The translations under genes and the position numbers were made by a program. This document shows, one piece after another, positions 63,906 through 64,000 of a stretch of 64,000 bases of DNA (position 1 is its first letter; each line of letters starts with the position of its first letter). The DNA comes from Bacteroidales bacterium (lineage in GTDB: Bacteria; Bacteroidota; Bacteroidia; Bacteroidales; UBA932). The notes beneath the pieces are model-generated. The model was not told where the DNA came from. It ran no database searches and saw only the letters and a program-made list of their open reading frames with translations. The stretch is from positions 46,544-110,543 of the forward strand of contig JAGBHM010000032.1 in the NCBI GenBank assembly GCA_017935505.1, written 5' to 3'.

Positions 63906-64000
63906 ATGTCAAAAAAATTAAAGAAACATGGCTATGCAGAACGATTGAAGTATATGCATATGCTTGAGGATGGATATAGTGTAAATTATATCCATGAACA
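63906..64000 (+). CDS. IS3-family transposase OrfA (partial)
   Basis: An open frame of 31 codons to the window edge, MSKKLKKHGYAERLKYMHML, then EDGYSVNYIHE: a helix-turn-helix start like that of IS150-group OrfA (InsJ-type). The OrfB part, with the DDE domain, would lie beyond the window. Confidence 0.7.
   Translation, partial: MSKKLKKHGYAERLKYMHMLEDGYSVNYIHE

Larger units (their letters stand above)
63860..64000 (+). mobile_element. Left end of an IS3-family (IS150-type) insertion sequence
   Basis: The end begins TGACATGAACCCCGAAAGTT and continues AGACA, similar to IS150-group termini (TG start; CCCC-AAAGTT-AGACA). A 13-bp hairpin, AACCCCGAAAGTT (63868-63880) with AACTTTCGGGGTT (63888-63900), follows, then the transposase A frame. 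The element runs off the window, so its right end and target duplication cannot be seen. Confidence 0.75.

Noticed and set aside
1..64000. CRISPR arrays, tRNA or rRNA genes
   Set aside because: No regularly spaced repeats, cloverleaf-like segments or rRNA-like sequence were noticed.

Overview
The window looks like a chromosomal segment of a Bacteroidales bacterium (phylum Bacteroidota). Supporting signs are SusC/SusD pairs, TlpA lipoproteins, FecI/FecR-type regulation, a FeoA-FeoB fusion, DUF5683, PCMD proteins, an Hc1-like mini-histone, the -33 TTTG / -7 TAnnTTTG promoter pattern upstream of many genes, and mostly absent Shine-Dalgarno sequences. The genus cannot be fixed from the sequence alone. 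No rRNA, tRNA or CRISPR array is visible, and no stretch over 300 bases lacks a gene or an explained leader.

Layout. 1-3301: end of an outer-membrane barrel gene, a PCMD lipoprotein and an S41 protease lipoprotein. 3309-8117: leucine operon leuA-leuC-leuD-leuB on the minus strand, preceded by a promoter, a Leu-rich leader peptide and an intrinsic terminator that together look like a transcription attenuator. 8197-14974: both methylmalonyl-CoA mutase subunits, urocanate hydratase and a secreted thioredoxin. 15085-19569: rpsU with an unusually strong Shine-Dalgarno, feoAB plus its Cys-rich partner, a Xer-type recombinase and hpf.

19604-39240 is the accessory region and the main point of interest. 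All genes are on the minus strand. At its upstream end are an ECF sigma factor and a FecR anti-sigma factor. Next come a radical SAM/SPASM maturase, an outer-membrane receptor-like barrel, a double-glycine-leader peptide with a six-cysteine core, a C39-peptidase ABC exporter, a 62-residue membrane protein and a VKOR-thioredoxin fusion. Then come SusC (with an STN signalling domain) and SusD, two or three tiny genes, two TlpA thioredoxins and a protein ending in a DsbD-alpha-like domain. A perfect 45-bp repeat precedes both the maturase and SusC, and a diverged copy with identical element spacing (GGGATTT-N11-CTGTTTT) precedes the TlpA operon. I infer one regulon, driven by the local sigma factor, that makes, oxidises, exports and perhaps senses a modified disulfide-rich peptide.

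39242-51176 is housekeeping: lplA, a PAP2 phosphatase, obg, adk, hpt, purE, a helix-hairpin-helix barrel protein, a LysM lytic transglycosylase, DUF5683, parB, parA and a diacylglycerol kinase-family protein. 51177-63844 holds alr, a small lipoprotein, an operon for a phosphoethanolamine transferase, an Omp85-type barrel and a PCMD protein, an M6 protease, an Hc1-like protein, a MarC protein, an alanine:cation symporter, a DUF454 protein and an M28 peptidase. From 63860 the left end of an IS3/IS150-type insertion sequence runs off the window; it appears to have landed in the M28 gene's terminator.
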